Source: an uncultured Clostridia bacterium (GTDB lineage Bacteria > Bacillota > Clostridia > Oscillospirales > Ruminococcaceae). Taken from it: DNA of 64,000 nucleotides. Positions within the stretch are counted from its first letter, which is position 1. Each line of letters begins with the position of its first letter. This document shows positions 9,117 through 18,967 of this stretch, piece by piece. Location of the stretch: contig CANPZC010000002.1 of the NCBI GenBank assembly GCA_947589355.1, positions 1 through 64,000 on the forward strand. Reading direction: 5' to 3'. The position numbers and the translations under genes are program-made. Under the pieces are notes generated by a model. The model did no database searches. It worked only from the letters and a program-made list of their open reading frames with translations, and had not been told where the DNA came from.

Positions 9117-9995
9117 ATGCTGAAAAGTATGACAGGTTTTGGCAGAGAGAGGGTCATGCTTGATACCAAAGAGATAATAGTTGAAATAAAGTCTGTAAAT
9201 TCGCGGTATTATGAATTTTCTGCAAAATACCCACGCGCCTACGGCTACATAGAGGACAAGCTGAAAAGCCTGCTGGCAGGAAAAATATCACGCGGCAAAG
9301 TTGAAGTTTCGGTCTCGGTGTTCAACCGCGTGGGAACAGATGCGGAGATAGAAATAAATGAAGCTTTGGCAAAGCAGTATGTAGATGCCCTGCGCGGCGC
9401 AGGAGATACGCTTTCTTTGGCTGATGACCTTACGCTTACGTCGATAATGCGGCTCAATGACATTTTTACTATAAAGAAAACCGTTGAGGACGAAGAAGAA
9501 GTCTGGTCGCAGATAAAGGCGGTCGCAGAGGCTGCTCTAGATAAGTTCATACAGATGAGAACGACTGAGGGCAGCAAGATGTATGACGATATTTCTTCAC
9601 GGCTCGACTTCATTGAAAAGCAGGTCGGCGAGGTCGAAAGGCTTTCGCCCGAGACTACAAAGGCTTATATGCAAAGGCTTACCGAGCGCATAAGAGAAAT
9701 AGTTGAGGACAGAAACATTGACGATGCGCGTGTGCTGACCGAAGCTGCGATTTTCAGCGAAAAAACTGCCGTTGACGAGGAGACTGTTCGTCTGAGAAGC
9801 CATATAGCGCAGTACAGGCAGCTTTTGCAAAGCAGTGAACCAGTTGGAAGAAAGCTTGATTTTCTCACGCAGGAGCTAAACAGAGAAGTAAACACGATAG
9901 GCTCAAAGTGTCAGGATCTTGAAATAACGAAAATTGTTGTTGATCTGAAAAGCGAGATCGAAAAGATACGCGAACAGATACAGAACGTGGAATAG
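9117..9995 (+). CDS. yicC: YicC/YloC family endoribonuclease
   Basis: A 292-residue protein that opens LKSMTGFGR, the hallmark of this family, and closes with the DUF1732 segment [21 protein letters not shown]. YicC-type proteins are reported as endoribonucleases with a role in stationary-phase RNA turnover. The middle (about 150-230) is strongly helical and charged. ATG 9117 follows a strong GGGAGGAG site. It is the first gene of the operon and lies 11 bp before remA, the same order as yloC-remA-gmk-rpoZ in Bacillus. Confidence 0.93.
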   Translation: MLKSMTGFGRERVMLDTKEIIVEIKSVNSRYYEFSAKYPRAYGYIEDKLKSLLAGKISRGKVEVSVSVFNRVGTDAEIEINEALAKQYVDALRGAGDTLSLADDLTLTSIMRLNDIFTIKKTVEDEEEVWSQIKAVAEAALDKFIQMRTTEGSKMYDDISSRLDFIEKQVGEVERLSPETTKAYMQRLTERIREIVEDRNIDDARVLTEAAIFSEKTAVDEETVRLRSHIAQYRQLLQSSEPVGRKLDFLTQELNREVNTIGSKCQDLEITKIVVDLKSEIEKIREQIQNVE

Positions 9996-10006
9996 ACGGT
10001 GGATCT

Positions 10007-10249
10007 ATGCAGCTTATAAATATAGGATATGGCAATATGGTTTCGTCGGAAAGACTGGTGGCGGTTGTAAGCCCCGATTCTGCGCCGATAAAACGCATTA
10101 TTTCCGATGCCAAGGACAGGGGACTGCTGATCGATGCAACTTATGGCAGAAAAACGCGCTCGGTGATAGTTACCGACAGCGACCATGTTATACTTTCGGC
10201 TATAACTCCGCAGGCGGTCGGCGGTCATGTTGAAAAAGAGGAGAACTGA
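10007..10249 (+). CDS. remA: RemA-like DNA-binding regulator (DUF370)
   Basis: 80 residues of the RemA/YlzA family. INIGYGN near the start and [11 protein letters not shown] near residue 45 are its conserved segments. In Bacillus RemA forms a ring-shaped DNA-binding oligomer and activates biofilm matrix genes; the role in this organism is unknown. It lies between yicC and gmk, the conserved Firmicute neighbourhood. The gmk Shine-Dalgarno site (AGAGGAG) lies within its last codons and the gmk ATG is one base after its stop, so the two are tightly coupled. Confidence 0.93.
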   Translation: MQLINIGYGNMVSSERLVAVVSPDSAPIKRIISDAKDRGLLIDATYGRKTRSVIVTDSDHVILSAITPQAVGGHVEKEEN

Positions 10250-10250
10250 T

Positions 10251-10871
10251 ATGCCACAGGAATGTAACAAAAAAGGTATGCTCTTTGTGGTTTCTGCGCC
10301 ATCGGGCGGCGGAAAGGGCACAATACTGAAAAGGGTGTTCAATGACCCCGAAATTGTGCATTATTCGGTTTCAGCTACCACGCGCGCCCCTCGTGATGAG
10401 GATAAAGACGGCGTGACTTACCACTTTATGAGCAAAGAGAATTTTGAACAGCTTATAGATAAAGGTGAATTTTTAGAATATGCAGAGTATTGCGGCAACT
10501 ACTACGGTACTTTGAAATCGGAAGTTGCTGAAAACATTGACAGCGGCAAAGACGTTCTTCTGGAAATTGAAACAAAAGGCGCTTTCAATATAAAAAAAGC
10601 CATGCCAGAGGCTGTGCTGATATTTATAATACCGCCGTCTATGAAAGAACTGCGGCGCAGGCTGACAAGGCGAGGCACAGAAGACGAGGAAACTATAAAT
10701 AAACGCATGGAGCAGGCGGCGAATGAGATACGTCTTGCGGAAAAATACGATCATATAATTATAAACGGCGACCTTGACGAAGCCGTTGCAGACCTTGCGG
10801 CGGTGTGCAAAGCTGCAAGAGTAAAACGAAACGCAAAAAATATTATTGACGAGGTGTTGAAAAATGCTTAG
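10251..10871 (+). CDS. gmk: Guanylate kinase
   Basis: It phosphorylates GMP to GDP with ATP. 206 residues, standard length. The P-loop APSGGGKGT is near residue 16, with SATTRAPRDED near 40, YHFMS and then LEIETKGA, all typical of Gmk. The track ORF begins upstream within remA. ATG 10251 is chosen because AAAGAGGAG ends eight bases before it. The 3' end overlaps rpoZ by 8 bp. Confidence 0.96.
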   Translation: MPQECNKKGMLFVVSAPSGGGKGTILKRVFNDPEIVHYSVSATTRAPRDEDKDGVTYHFMSKENFEQLIDKGEFLEYAEYCGNYYGTLKSEVAENIDSGKDVLLEIETKGAFNIKKAMPEAVLIFIIPPSMKELRRRLTRRGTEDEETINKRMEQAANEIRLAEKYDHIIINGDLDEAVADLAAVCKAARVKRNAKNIIDEVLKNA

Positions 10872-11064
10872 ACCGGCAGCATCACAGCTACTGAAAAACG
10901 GAGAGAGCCCTTATTCACTGGTAATTGCAGTGGCGAAAAGGGCGAGAGAAATAACGGACGATGCCATTGAAAACAAGATACATCTTGAACAGAAAGCGGT
11001 TAAAACAGCTGTTGAAGAATTTGCAAACGGCGAATACAAGATGTACGAAAAGAAAGCCAACTAA
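10864..11064 (+). CDS. rpoZ: RNA polymerase omega subunit
   Basis: 66 residues. LRPAASQLLKNGESPYSLVIAVAKRAREI is the omega core that wraps the C-terminal part of the beta-prime subunit and helps RNA polymerase assembly. It overlaps the end of gmk by 8 bp, the classic gmk-rpoZ pair, which makes the assignment firm despite the short length. A helical charged tail (EQKAVKTAVEEF) completes it. Confidence 0.93.
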   Translation: MLRPAASQLLKNGESPYSLVIAVAKRAREITDDAIENKIHLEQKAVKTAVEEFANGEYKMYEKKAN

Positions 11065-11084
11065 ATTAGAAAAGGAGAATAGGT

Positions 11085-13544
11085 TTGCTCGCAGCAGAAC
11101 AACTTGCGGCTGATGTGGCAGTAAGCTGCGCCGCTTATAGCTTTGATGCACTTTACAGCTACAGTATCCCACGGCAGATGTATGACACGCTGAGAAGCGG
11201 CGCCAGGGTGCTTGTGCCGTTTGGCAAGGGAAACATAAAGCGCATAGGTTTTGTTGTGAGGATATATGCGCAAAGCGATGAGGCGGAGCTTAAACCTATA
11301 TTCAAAGTTCTTGAAGATGAGCCGCTTATAAACGAAGAGCTTATAAAGCTTGTTTTGTGGCTTAAAGAAAATACTTTCTGTACATATTTCGATGCATACA
11401 AAGCTATTGTACCGGCAGGGTTTTCATATCGCTACACGCAAAGATATAAGCTTGCAAATATGGCGATAGAATGTGAACTTACGCCCAAGGAGCAGCAGCT
11501 TGCAGATGCCTTGAAAAATGCCGCTGACCCGAAAGACGTTGACGAGATACTCAATACCGATGGAGACGCAGAAAAGATAAAGATAATCAAAAGCCTTATC
11601 GACAAGGGAGTTATCGAGCAGGAGGATGATATAAAACGGCGCGTGGGCGATGAGACAGTAAAAATGGTCTCGCTGACCGATAGTTTTATTGAAGACCCGT
11701 CGGGATATACCGTTACGCCGAAGCAGAAAAAAGTTGTTGAATTTCTGCTTGAAAATTCGGCTGCTTCTGTGAAAGAGCTGCTTTATGCAACGGGCGTTAC
11801 TCAGACTATTATCAAAAATCTGGTAAAAAACGGCATAGCTTATGAGTATGAATATGAATCTTTAAGAAGCGTTGAAATGCTCACGGACGGCGAAGAACTT
11901 CATGCAAAAGATCTGGAGCTTAACGATGAGCAGCAGCGCGCATATGACGGTATATCGGCTCTTGTAGATGCAGGAAAGCCTTGCGGTGCGCTGCTATACG
12001 GCGTTACAGGCAGCGGAAAAACTTCGGTATTTATAAAGCTTATCGAGCATACACTGAGCATAGGCAAAACGGCGTTGGTGCTGATACCCGAAATATCTCT
12101 CACGCCGCAGACTGTAGGCAAATTCAGGGCGTATTTCGGCGATACCGTGGCGGTTATACATTCAAACCTTTCGCTTGGGCAGAGGGTAGACGAATACAAA
12201 CGGCTGAAAAGCGGCAAGGCTAAAATAGCCGTCGGCACAAGAAGCGCGGTATTTGCCCCTTTGGAAAACATAGGAATAATAATTATAGACGAGGAGGGCG
12301 AGCACAGCTACAAGTCTGAAAGCTCTCCGAGATACCATGCAAGAGATGTGGCGATACAGCGCTGCGGACATAACAATGCAACTTTGCTGCTGGCTTCCGC
12401 AACGCCCTCGCTTGAAACATATTATTACGCAAAAACAGGCAGATTTCACTATTTTGAGCTTAAAAAGAGGTTTTCGGGTGCGCTGCTGCCCGATGTGGCA
12501 GTTGTTGACATGGAGACCGAGCGCGAAATGGGTTGCGAGGGCGCTTTAAGCGGCGTGCTTATAGATGAGATAACTAAAACTTTAGAAAGAAAAGAACAGG
12601 CGATACTGCTGATAAACAGGCGCGGCTACAGTCCACACTTTACCTGCCGTGAGTGCAGAACGGTGGTGCAGTGCCCGCATTGCAGCATACCGCTTACATA
12701 CCATAAAGCAAACGGCAGACTTATGTGTCACTACTGCGGATATTCAAGCTCGGCAAATATTACCTGTCAGTGCGGCTGCAAAGACTTTTCAATGGGCGGC
12801 AGCGGCACGCAGAGAATTGAAGATGTGCTGTCAGAGCAGTTCCCGAATGCTAAAATCCTGCGAATGGATGCCGATACAACGTCATCACGGTTTGCATATG
12901 AGAAGAATTTTCAGGCGTTTGCAAACGGAGAATATGACATAATGCTCGGCACGCAGATGATAGCCAAGGGCATAGATTTTCCTACTGTAACGCTTGTGGG
13001 CGTGCTTTCGATAGACAATTCTCTGTATAGGGGCGATTTCAGAAGCTCGGAAAGAACGTTTTCGCTGATAACTCAGGTAGTCGGCAGGGGCGGCAGAGGT
13101 AAAAAGCGCGGCAGAGCGTTTCTGCAAACATCAAGCCCCGACCATTACGTTATAGAGCTTGCGGCAAGGCAGGATTACAAGGGCTTTTTCGAGCAGGAGA
13201 TAAGTTTCAGAAAAACGCTCATTTATCCGCCGTTTTGCGACCTGTGCATAATAGGTCTGAGCGGTGTTGCAGATGATAAAGTAAGGGCGGCGGCAAAGCA
13301 TTTTTCTCATCTTCTTGAAAAAAATAAAAGCGAGTGCGAAACAAAACTTCCGCTGTATGTTTTAGGCCCGTCGCAGTATTCGGTAGGCAAGGTAAACAAC
13401 CGCTACAGATACAGACTTATACTGAAATGCAAAAACAACCGCGTTACCAGAAAGCTTATTGCCGATACACTGTCAGATTTTCTGAAAGAGCGCGAATACT
13501 CCGACATACGCATTTTTGCCGATATGAACGGTGATATAATATAA
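11085..13544 (+). CDS. priA: Primosomal protein N' (replication restart helicase PriA)
   Basis: An 819-residue superfamily 2 3'-to-5' helicase that reloads the replisome at abandoned forks. An N-terminal 3'-DNA-binding domain covers about 1-105. The helicase core shows Walker A GVTGSGKTS near 306, DEEGEHSYK near 401 and SATPSLE near 444. An eight-cysteine zinc domain lies near 520-565 (CRECRTVVQCPHC, then CHYCGY), and MAKGIDFPTVTLVG and QVVGRGGRG follow. Translation starts at TTG 11085 behind AAAGGAG; no ATG in frame gives a full N-terminal domain. It is part of the yicC-rsgA operon and works with the DnaD/DnaI-like loaders encoded at 37-39 kb. Confidence 0.95.
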   Translation: MLAAEQLAADVAVSCAAYSFDALYSYSIPRQMYDTLRSGARVLVPFGKGNIKRIGFVVRIYAQSDEAELKPIFKVLEDEPLINEELIKLVLWLKENTFCTYFDAYKAIVPAGFSYRYTQRYKLANMAIECELTPKEQQLADALKNAADPKDVDEILNTDGDAEKIKIIKSLIDKGVIEQEDDIKRRVGDETVKMVSLTDSFIEDPSGYTVTPKQKKVVEFLLENSAASVKELLYATGVTQTIIKNLVKNGIAYEYEYESLRSVEMLTDGEELHAKDLELNDEQQRAYDGISALVDAGKPCGALLYGVTGSGKTSVFIKLIEHTLSIGKTALVLIPEISLTPQTVGKFRAYFGDTVAVIHSNLSLGQRVDEYKRLKSGKAKIAVGTRSAVFAPLENIGIIIIDEEGEHSYKSESSPRYHARDVAIQRCGHNNATLLLASATPSLETYYYAKTGRFHYFELKKRFSGALLPDVAVVDMETEREMGCEGALSGVLIDEITKTLERKEQAILLINRRGYSPHFTCRECRTVVQCPHCSIPLTYHKANGRLMCHYCGYSSSANITCQCGCKDFSMGGSGTQRIEDVLSEQFPNAKILRMDADTTSSRFAYEKNFQAFANGEYDIMLGTQMIAKGIDFPTVTLVGVLSIDNSLYRGDFRSSERTFSLITQVVGRGGRGKKRGRAFLQTSSPDHYVIELAARQDYKGFFEQEISFRKTLIYPPFCDLCIIGLSGVADDKVRAAAKHFSHLLEKNKSECETKLPLYVLGPSQYSVGKVNNRYRYRLILKCKNNRVTRKLIADTLSDFLKEREYSDIRIFADMNGDII

Positions 13545-13560
13545 AACAAAGGGTGTTAAT

Positions 13561-14013
13561 ATGGCTAAGAGGATAATATTCAATAAATCAGAACCTATAC
13601 TTCACAAGGTGTGCAAACCCGTTGAGGCGTTTGACGAAAAACTTGCAAAACTTCTTGACGATATGCACGAAACGCTTACCGCCGCCGAGGGTGTGGGTCT
13701 TGCCGCGCCGCAGGTGGGCTTTCTCAAAAGACTTTGCGTTATTGATGCAGGCGAGGGTTACTATGAGCTTATAAATCCCGAAATACTGGAGTATTCGGGT
13801 ACGCAGAGAGATGTAGAGGGCTGCCTTTCCTGCCCGAACGAGTGGGGCTATGTAACTAGACCTATGCACGTTAAATTCAAAGCGCAGGACAGAAACGGCA
13901 TATGGTATGAAAAAGAAGTCGAGGGTCTTTTTGCAAGAGCCGTTTGCCATGAGTTGGATCACCTTGAGGGCAGACTGTTTGTTGACCTTATTGAAGAATA
14001 CGTTGAAAGATAA
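13561..14013 (+). CDS. def: Peptide deformylase
   Basis: It removes the formyl group from nascent N-terminal methionine. The 150-residue protein carries all three motifs: GVGLAAPQVG near 44, EGCLSCP near 88 (its cysteine binds the metal) and HELDH near 129 in the HExxH position. It lies 37 bp before fmt, the enzyme that adds the formyl group, so addition and removal are encoded together. Confidence 0.95.
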   Translation: MAKRIIFNKSEPILHKVCKPVEAFDEKLAKLLDDMHETLTAAEGVGLAAPQVGFLKRLCVIDAGEGYYELINPEILEYSGTQRDVEGCLSCPNEWGYVTRPMHVKFKAQDRNGIWYEKEVEGLFARAVCHELDHLEGRLFVDLIEEYVER

Positions 14014-14049
14014 CTGCATACAATAACTTCAAAGACGGAGTTTGGTTTT

Positions 14050-14982
14050 ATGAAGATCGTTTTTATGGGAACGCCTGATTTTGCCGTTCCTACGCTTCAG
14101 GCGCTTTATAACAGTGAACATGAGGTGTGCGCGGTGTTTACGCAGCCGGACAAACCTACAGGCAGAGGTTACAAGATGAAAGCATCGCCTGTAAAGGAAC
14201 TTGCTTTACAGCATGGCACGCCCGTTCATCAGCCCGAAAGCCTTAAAAAAGCACCCGATATTGCCGTGGAAATATTGAGCAGATATCAGCCCGATCTGAT
14301 AATAGTGGCGGCTTATGGAAAGATACTGCCGAAAGAAGTGCTGGAATTTCCGCGCTTTGGCTGTATAAACGTTCACGGATCGCTGCTGCCTAAGTACAGA
14401 GGCGCTGCACCGATACAGAGAAGCGTTCTAAATGGCGACAGGGTAACGGGCATTACGGTAATGCAAATGGGCGAGGGCCTTGACACGGGCGATATTCTTT
14501 TGCAAAGTGAAACAGATATAGGCATTAACGAAACTTCTGCCGAGCTTTTTGACAGGCTTTCGCAAATGGGCGCACAGCTTATGATCGATACTTTGGATAG
14601 ACTTTCAGAACTTACCCCGATACCGCAAAACGATGAGTTTTCTAGCTATGCGCCTATGCTGAGCAAGGATATGTGCGAGATAGATTTTACAAAAGATGCA
14701 TACTTTGTAAATAAGCACATCTGTGGTCTTTCTGACTGGCCGTGCGCCGTTACGAGCGTGAGAGGCAAGCGCATAAAGGTCTATAAAAGCGAACTTGTAA
14801 GCGAAGACGAGACTCTGGGTGCGCCGGGGCAGCTTATAAATGCAGAGAAATTCATAGTAGCCTGCGGAAAAGGCAGCGTAAGGTTCGTTGTTGTGCAGGC
14901 TGAGGGCGCTAAGAGAATGTCGTCGGAAGATTTTGTGAGAGGCAGACACCTGACCGACGGCGAGATTATAGGTAATTCGTAA
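14050..14982 (+). CDS. fmt: Methionyl-tRNA formyltransferase
   Basis: It formylates Met-tRNAfMet with 10-formyl-THF. 310 residues. The N-terminal formyltransferase fold opens KIVFMGTPDFAVPTL. The catalytic segment INVHGSLLPKYRGAAPIQ is near residue 108 with Asn, His and the downstream Asp of GLDTGDILL. The C-terminal tRNA-binding domain is near 205-310. ATG 14050 follows ACGGAG. It follows def directly; folD at 54139 supplies the formyl-THF. Confidence 0.95.
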   Translation: MKIVFMGTPDFAVPTLQALYNSEHEVCAVFTQPDKPTGRGYKMKASPVKELALQHGTPVHQPESLKKAPDIAVEILSRYQPDLIIVAAYGKILPKEVLEFPRFGCINVHGSLLPKYRGAAPIQRSVLNGDRVTGITVMQMGEGLDTGDILLQSETDIGINETSAELFDRLSQMGAQLMIDTLDRLSELTPIPQNDEFSSYAPMLSKDMCEIDFTKDAYFVNKHICGLSDWPCAVTSVRGKRIKVYKSELVSEDETLGAPGQLINAEKFIVACGKGSVRFVVVQAEGAKRMSSEDFVRGRHLTDGEIIGNS

Positions 14983-15023
14983 CTTTTTAGTGAATTTTTA
15001 TACTTTTTGAAAGGAAGATAGAT

Positions 15024-15758
15024 ATGCCGTTCGTATATTGGTATGACTGGACTATACTGCTGATGATACCTGCCATTCTGTTTGCACTGTACGCGCAGAG
15101 CAAGGTAAATTCATCGTATAAAAAGTATTCAACATACTACAGCCGCAAAGGGTATACGGCAGCGCAGGTAGCAAGAATGATACTTGACAGCAACGGTCTT
15201 AACGATGTAAACATAGAAAGAATACCCGGGCAGCTGACTGACAACTTCAACCCAACAGACAATACCGTTCACCTTTCTGATGCTGTTTTTGACAGTACCT
15301 CGGTCGCTGCGATAGGCGTTGCGGCGCATGAGTGCGGTCACGCGGTGCAGCATTCAGAGGGCTATGTGCCGATAAAGATACGCTCGGCTATAATACCGAT
15401 AACAAATTTCGGCGCAAGGTTTTCAACACTGTTTATAATGATAGGTCTTGTAATTGCAGGGTTTTCGTATAACTCAAACAATGAAACAGGCATAAGGATA
15501 GCATTTTTCGGCGTGGCGCTGTATGCGCTGGTGGCTGTTTTTCAGTTCGTTACTCTGCCTGTTGAGTTCAACGCAAGTTCACGCGCGCTAAAAACGCTTG
15601 AAAGCTATGATATACTACAGCCTGATGAGCTTGTCGGCGCAAGAAAGGTGCTTTCGGCTGCCGCGCTTACCTATGTTGCGGCTCTTGCTTCAACACTTAT
15701 GACGCTTTTGAGACTGTTTATCATAGTTGCCGACAGAAGCAACAACCGCCGAAAATAG
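15024..15758 (+). CDS. Zinc metallopeptidase, YugP family, membrane protein
   Basis: 244 residues of the Zn_peptidase_2 (YugP-like) family. HECGHAVQH near residue 106 is the HExxH zinc motif. Hydrophobic segments at about 9-25, 135-160, 160-185 and 215-238 make it an integral membrane protein. Its substrate is unknown. The gene is often found between fmt and rsmB in clostridia, as here. Its stop and the rsmB start are one base apart. Confidence 0.88.
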   Translation: MPFVYWYDWTILLMIPAILFALYAQSKVNSSYKKYSTYYSRKGYTAAQVARMILDSNGLNDVNIERIPGQLTDNFNPTDNTVHLSDAVFDSTSVAAIGVAAHECGHAVQHSEGYVPIKIRSAIIPITNFGARFSTLFIMIGLVIAGFSYNSNNETGIRIAFFGVALYALVAVFQFVTLPVEFNASSRALKTLESYDILQPDELVGARKVLSAAALTYVAALASTLMTLLRLFIIVADRSNNRRK

Positions 15759-15759
15759 T

Positions 15760-17073
15760 ATGGCAGACCCGAGAGAAACAGCGTATCACTTGCTTTACAA
15801 TTGCAGGCACAGCGGCGCGTATTCAAATATTGCGTTTGACAGCTATATAAGCAAGGGTGCGCTTTCAGATGATGAAAAACGCTTTGCGGCGGCTTTGGCA
15901 TACGGCACTCTGGAAAGGCTCGTAACGCTTGACAGGATAATTGCGGAGCGTTCAAAAATACCGATGGACAAGCTTTCAAACGAGGCTGTATGCGTGCTGC
16001 AAATGGGGCTGTATCAGCTTTTGTATATGAAGTCTGTGCCACAGAGCGCCGCAGTAAACGAGTCTGTAAGGCTTGTAAAGCATATGATGAAAAATCCCTC
16101 GGCGGCAGGTTTTGTAAACGGCGTTTTGAGAAGCTTTATAAGAGACGGTATGCCGCTTCCCGTATCGAAAGATAGAGAAGACGAGCTTTCGCTTGAGTAT
16201 TCATGCCCTAAGTGGCTCGTACATAAATGGCTGGATGAATATGGCGAAAAAACGGTTCTTTCGCTTTTGGAAAGCTCTGTGGGCAAGCCGCCTGTAACGC
16301 TTAGAGCAAACACTTTGAAGTGTTCGGCTCGGGAGCTTTTAGATGCGCTTTCGCGTGACGGCTTTAAGGCTGCTGTGAATGATAAAATTCCCGATTGTGT
16401 GCAGCTTTTAAGCGGCGGAGATATTGAAAATTCGCTTGCCTTTAAAAACGGGCTGTTCCATGTTCAGGATATATCTTCGCAGATATGTTGTATGGCGCTT
16501 GACCCCAAAGAGGGCGACATTTTGATAGATGTGTGCTCCGCCCCGGGCGGCAAGGCATTTACCTGCGCCGAGCTTATGAAAGACAGCGGCAAGTTATATG
16601 CCCTTGATCTTCACGAAAAAAGAGTTTCGCTTATAAAAAGCGGCGCTGAAAGGCTGGGTATAAAGTGCATTACAGCGGCGGCAAACGATGCGAGAAAAGT
16701 AAATGCTTCTTTGCCAAAGGCCGATAAAGTGCTTTGTGATGTTGTGTGCTCGGGGCTTGGGGTAATAAGGCGCAAGCCCGAGATAAAGTATAAAAAGCCG
16801 GAAGAGCTGACAAGGCTGCCCGCGATCCAGTACGAGATACTGAAAACTTCGGCGCAGTATTTAAAAGACGGCGGCGTGATTGTGTATTCTACCTGCACAG
16901 TTTCAAAGGCTGAAAACGAGCAGGTTGTTGAAAAGTTTTTACAGGAAAACAAAGTCTTCACGCCTATAAATGTTTGTGAAAATTTGGGGCTGAATGAGCC
17001 GTTTGTGACTATGACCCCCGATATGTTCGGCGGCGACGGTTTCTTTATAGCTAAACTTAAAAAAGACGGTTGA
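15760..17073 (+). CDS. rsmB: 16S rRNA (cytosine-967-C5)-methyltransferase
   Basis: 437 residues in two parts. An N-terminal NusB-like RNA-binding domain covers about 1-130 (PRETAYHLL). A SAM-dependent Rossmann domain has CSAPGGKAF near residue 261, and the two catalytic cysteines lie in the CDVVCSG and YSTCTVSKAENE segments. It makes m5C967 in 16S rRNA. The track ORF starts 11 codons upstream inside the peptidase gene. ATG 15760 is preferred because NusB-like domains begin about here and the spacing from the upstream stop suggests coupling. No strong ribosome site is visible, consistent with re-initiation. Confidence 0.93.
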   Translation: MADPRETAYHLLYNCRHSGAYSNIAFDSYISKGALSDDEKRFAAALAYGTLERLVTLDRIIAERSKIPMDKLSNEAVCVLQMGLYQLLYMKSVPQSAAVNESVRLVKHMMKNPSAAGFVNGVLRSFIRDGMPLPVSKDREDELSLEYSCPKWLVHKWLDEYGEKTVLSLLESSVGKPPVTLRANTLKCSARELLDALSRDGFKAAVNDKIPDCVQLLSGGDIENSLAFKNGLFHVQDISSQICCMALDPKEGDILIDVCSAPGGKAFTCAELMKDSGKLYALDLHEKRVSLIKSGAERLGIKCITAAANDARKVNASLPKADKVLCDVVCSGLGVIRRKPEIKYKKPEELTRLPAIQYEILKTSAQYLKDGGVIVYSTCTVSKAENEQVVEKFLQENKVFTPINVCENLGLNEPFVTMTPDMFGGDGFFIAKLKKDG

Positions 17074-17089
17074 CACAAAGAGGTGTGCT

Positions 17090-18139
17090 ATGCGGCAGAC
17101 TATTCAGATAAACGGAAAAACCGATATTTTAAGCATGACTTTGCCCGAACTTGAAGAAACGCTTGAAAGCATGGGCGAAAAGAAATTCAGGGCGAGACAG
17201 ATATATGAGTGGCTGCACGTTAAGCAAGTGGTTGATTTTTCCTCTATGACCAATCTTTCTGCACAGTTAAGAGCGCGGCTAGACGAAATTTTTTGTATAA
17301 ATTCACTATTTATTGCTAAAAGGCTTGCCTCTTGTACCGATAATACGTTAAAATATCTATATAGGCTTTATGACGGCGAACACGTTGAGTCTGTACTTAT
17401 GGAATATGAGCATGGAAACACATTGTGTATATCAACTCAGGTGGGGTGCAAAATGGGGTGCAGTTTCTGCGCTTCAACAAAGGCAGGCTTTTGCAGAGAT
17501 CTTCTGCCGTCAGAAATGCTTATGCAGATATACACCGCCCAGCGCGACAGCGGAAGGAAAATTTCCGGCGTGGTGCTTATGGGTATAGGCGAGCCGCTTG
17601 ATAATTACGATAACGTTGTAAGGTTCTTTGAGCTTATTTCTTCACCCGAGGGAATGAATATCAGCCTGCGGCACGTTTCGCTATCTACTTGTGGGCTTGT
17701 GCCGAAGATATATGAACTTGCCAAACTGAAACTTGGCATTACTCTTTCGGTTTCGCTCCATTCGGCAGACAACGAGTCTAGAAGCAGTATAATGCCTGTA
17801 AATAATAAATATGATATATATGAGCTTGTCACCGCCTGCCGCGATTATTTCAAAGCCACGGGCAGACGCGTAAGCTTTGAGTATGCGGTGATAGAGGGCG
17901 TGAACGACAGCTATGAAGACGCCCGAAAGCTGGCAGCGCTTTTAGACGGCATGATGTGCCATGTAAATCTTATTCCCGTAAATAAAATAGACGAGAGAGA
18001 TTACAGGTCGTCAAGGCGGTCAACAATGAGGTTTAAGGAAACACTGGAAAAGTTTAAAATGAACGTTACTGTAAGGCGTACCTTGGGCGCGGACATAAAC
18101 GCAGCCTGCGGTCAGCTGAGAAGACAGTATGGTATATAG
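17090..18139 (+). CDS. rlmN: 23S rRNA (adenine-2503-C2)-methyltransferase / tRNA A37 methyltransferase
   Basis: A 349-residue radical-SAM methyltransferase. The 4Fe-4S triad is in GCKMGCSFCAS near residue 118 (CxxxCxxC). GIGEPLDN near 165 is a conserved SAM-site segment, and the C-terminal region keeps a cysteine (NAACGQL) in the position of the methyl-carrying cysteine. An N-terminal HhH-like RNA-binding part contains RARQIYEWLH. AAGAGGTG lies before ATG 17090. It follows rsmB, so two rRNA methylases sit in tandem. Confidence 0.95.
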   Translation: MRQTIQINGKTDILSMTLPELEETLESMGEKKFRARQIYEWLHVKQVVDFSSMTNLSAQLRARLDEIFCINSLFIAKRLASCTDNTLKYLYRLYDGEHVESVLMEYEHGNTLCISTQVGCKMGCSFCASTKAGFCRDLLPSEMLMQIYTAQRDSGRKISGVVLMGIGEPLDNYDNVVRFFELISSPEGMNISLRHVSLSTCGLVPKIYELAKLKLGITLSVSLHSADNESRSSIMPVNNKYDIYELVTACRDYFKATGRRVSFEYAVIEGVNDSYEDARKLAALLDGMMCHVNLIPVNKIDERDYRSSRRSTMRFKETLEKFKMNVTVRRTLGADINAACGQLRRQYGI

Positions 18140-18190
18140 TAAATTAAAAGGCGGCATTGTTCGCTTTCTGACATAAAGAGGTGACATATT

Positions 18191-18940
18191 TTGTTTGTTT
18201 GTGCGGCAAGTGATATCGGTATGAAACGCAAAGAAAATCAGGACAGCTTTTTGTTCAGCTCGTTTGAAGACGGCGCTGTGTGCGCTGTGGTGTGCGACGG
18301 CATGGGCGGTGCAGGTTTTGGCAGCCTTGCAAGCAGCATTGCTGTTAATGCCGTTCATGACAGGATAAAGCAGAATTACCGCAGCAGTTTCAGCCCGATG
18401 AGCATGAAAAATCTGCTGGTTACCGCGGTATCTGCGGCAAATACGCTGATATACAAAAAAGCTGCCGAGGAGCAGGAGAAAAAAGGCATGGGAACTACCT
18501 GTGTTGCGGCAATTGTGAAAGACGATATTGCATATATCGCAAGTGTAGGCGATTCAAGAGCGTATCATCTTTCTTCGGGCGGCATTGAGCAGGTGACTGT
18601 TGACCATACCTATGTTGAGATGCTTTACGAGCAGGGCAAAATAAATAAAGAAGAGATATCCACACACGATATGCGGCACTATATAACAAAAGCCGTGGGT
18701 GTTGAAAAAGAAGTTGAGGTGGATTTCTTCGAGATAGATATTTCACGCGGAGACGAGATCATTTTGTGCAGTGACGGTCTTTCAAATTATTGCAGTGACG
18801 ATATGCTGTACGAAGCTATACACGCGCGGGCAGAGAACAAAGAGAAAGGCGATAAAGTTGTCGCCGGGCTTATTGACTATGTTAATTCTCAGGGTGGCAA
18901 GGATAATATAACCCTAGCCATGATCTGTAATTACGACTGA
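18191..18940 (+). CDS. prpC: PP2C-type serine/threonine phosphatase (Stp/PrpC)
   Basis: A 249-residue PPM-family phosphatase that reverses PrkC phosphorylation. Metal-binding motifs are KENQDSF near residue 15, VVCDGMGG near 34, SVGDSRAY near 119 and GGKDNITLA near the end, all intact. Translation appears to start at TTG 18191 with AGAGGTGA six bases upstream; no ATG is available before the first metal motif except Met11. It is 27 bp before prkC, the usual phosphatase-kinase pair. Confidence 0.93.
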   Translation: MFVCAASDIGMKRKENQDSFLFSSFEDGAVCAVVCDGMGGAGFGSLASSIAVNAVHDRIKQNYRSSFSPMSMKNLLVTAVSAANTLIYKKAAEEQEKKGMGTTCVAAIVKDDIAYIASVGDSRAYHLSSGGIEQVTVDHTYVEMLYEQGKINKEEISTHDMRHYITKAVGVEKEVEVDFFEIDISRGDEIILCSDGLSNYCSDDMLYEAIHARAENKEKGDKVVAGLIDYVNSQGGKDNITLAMICNYD

Positions 18941-18967
18941 TATAACTAATATATAGGAGTGAAATCA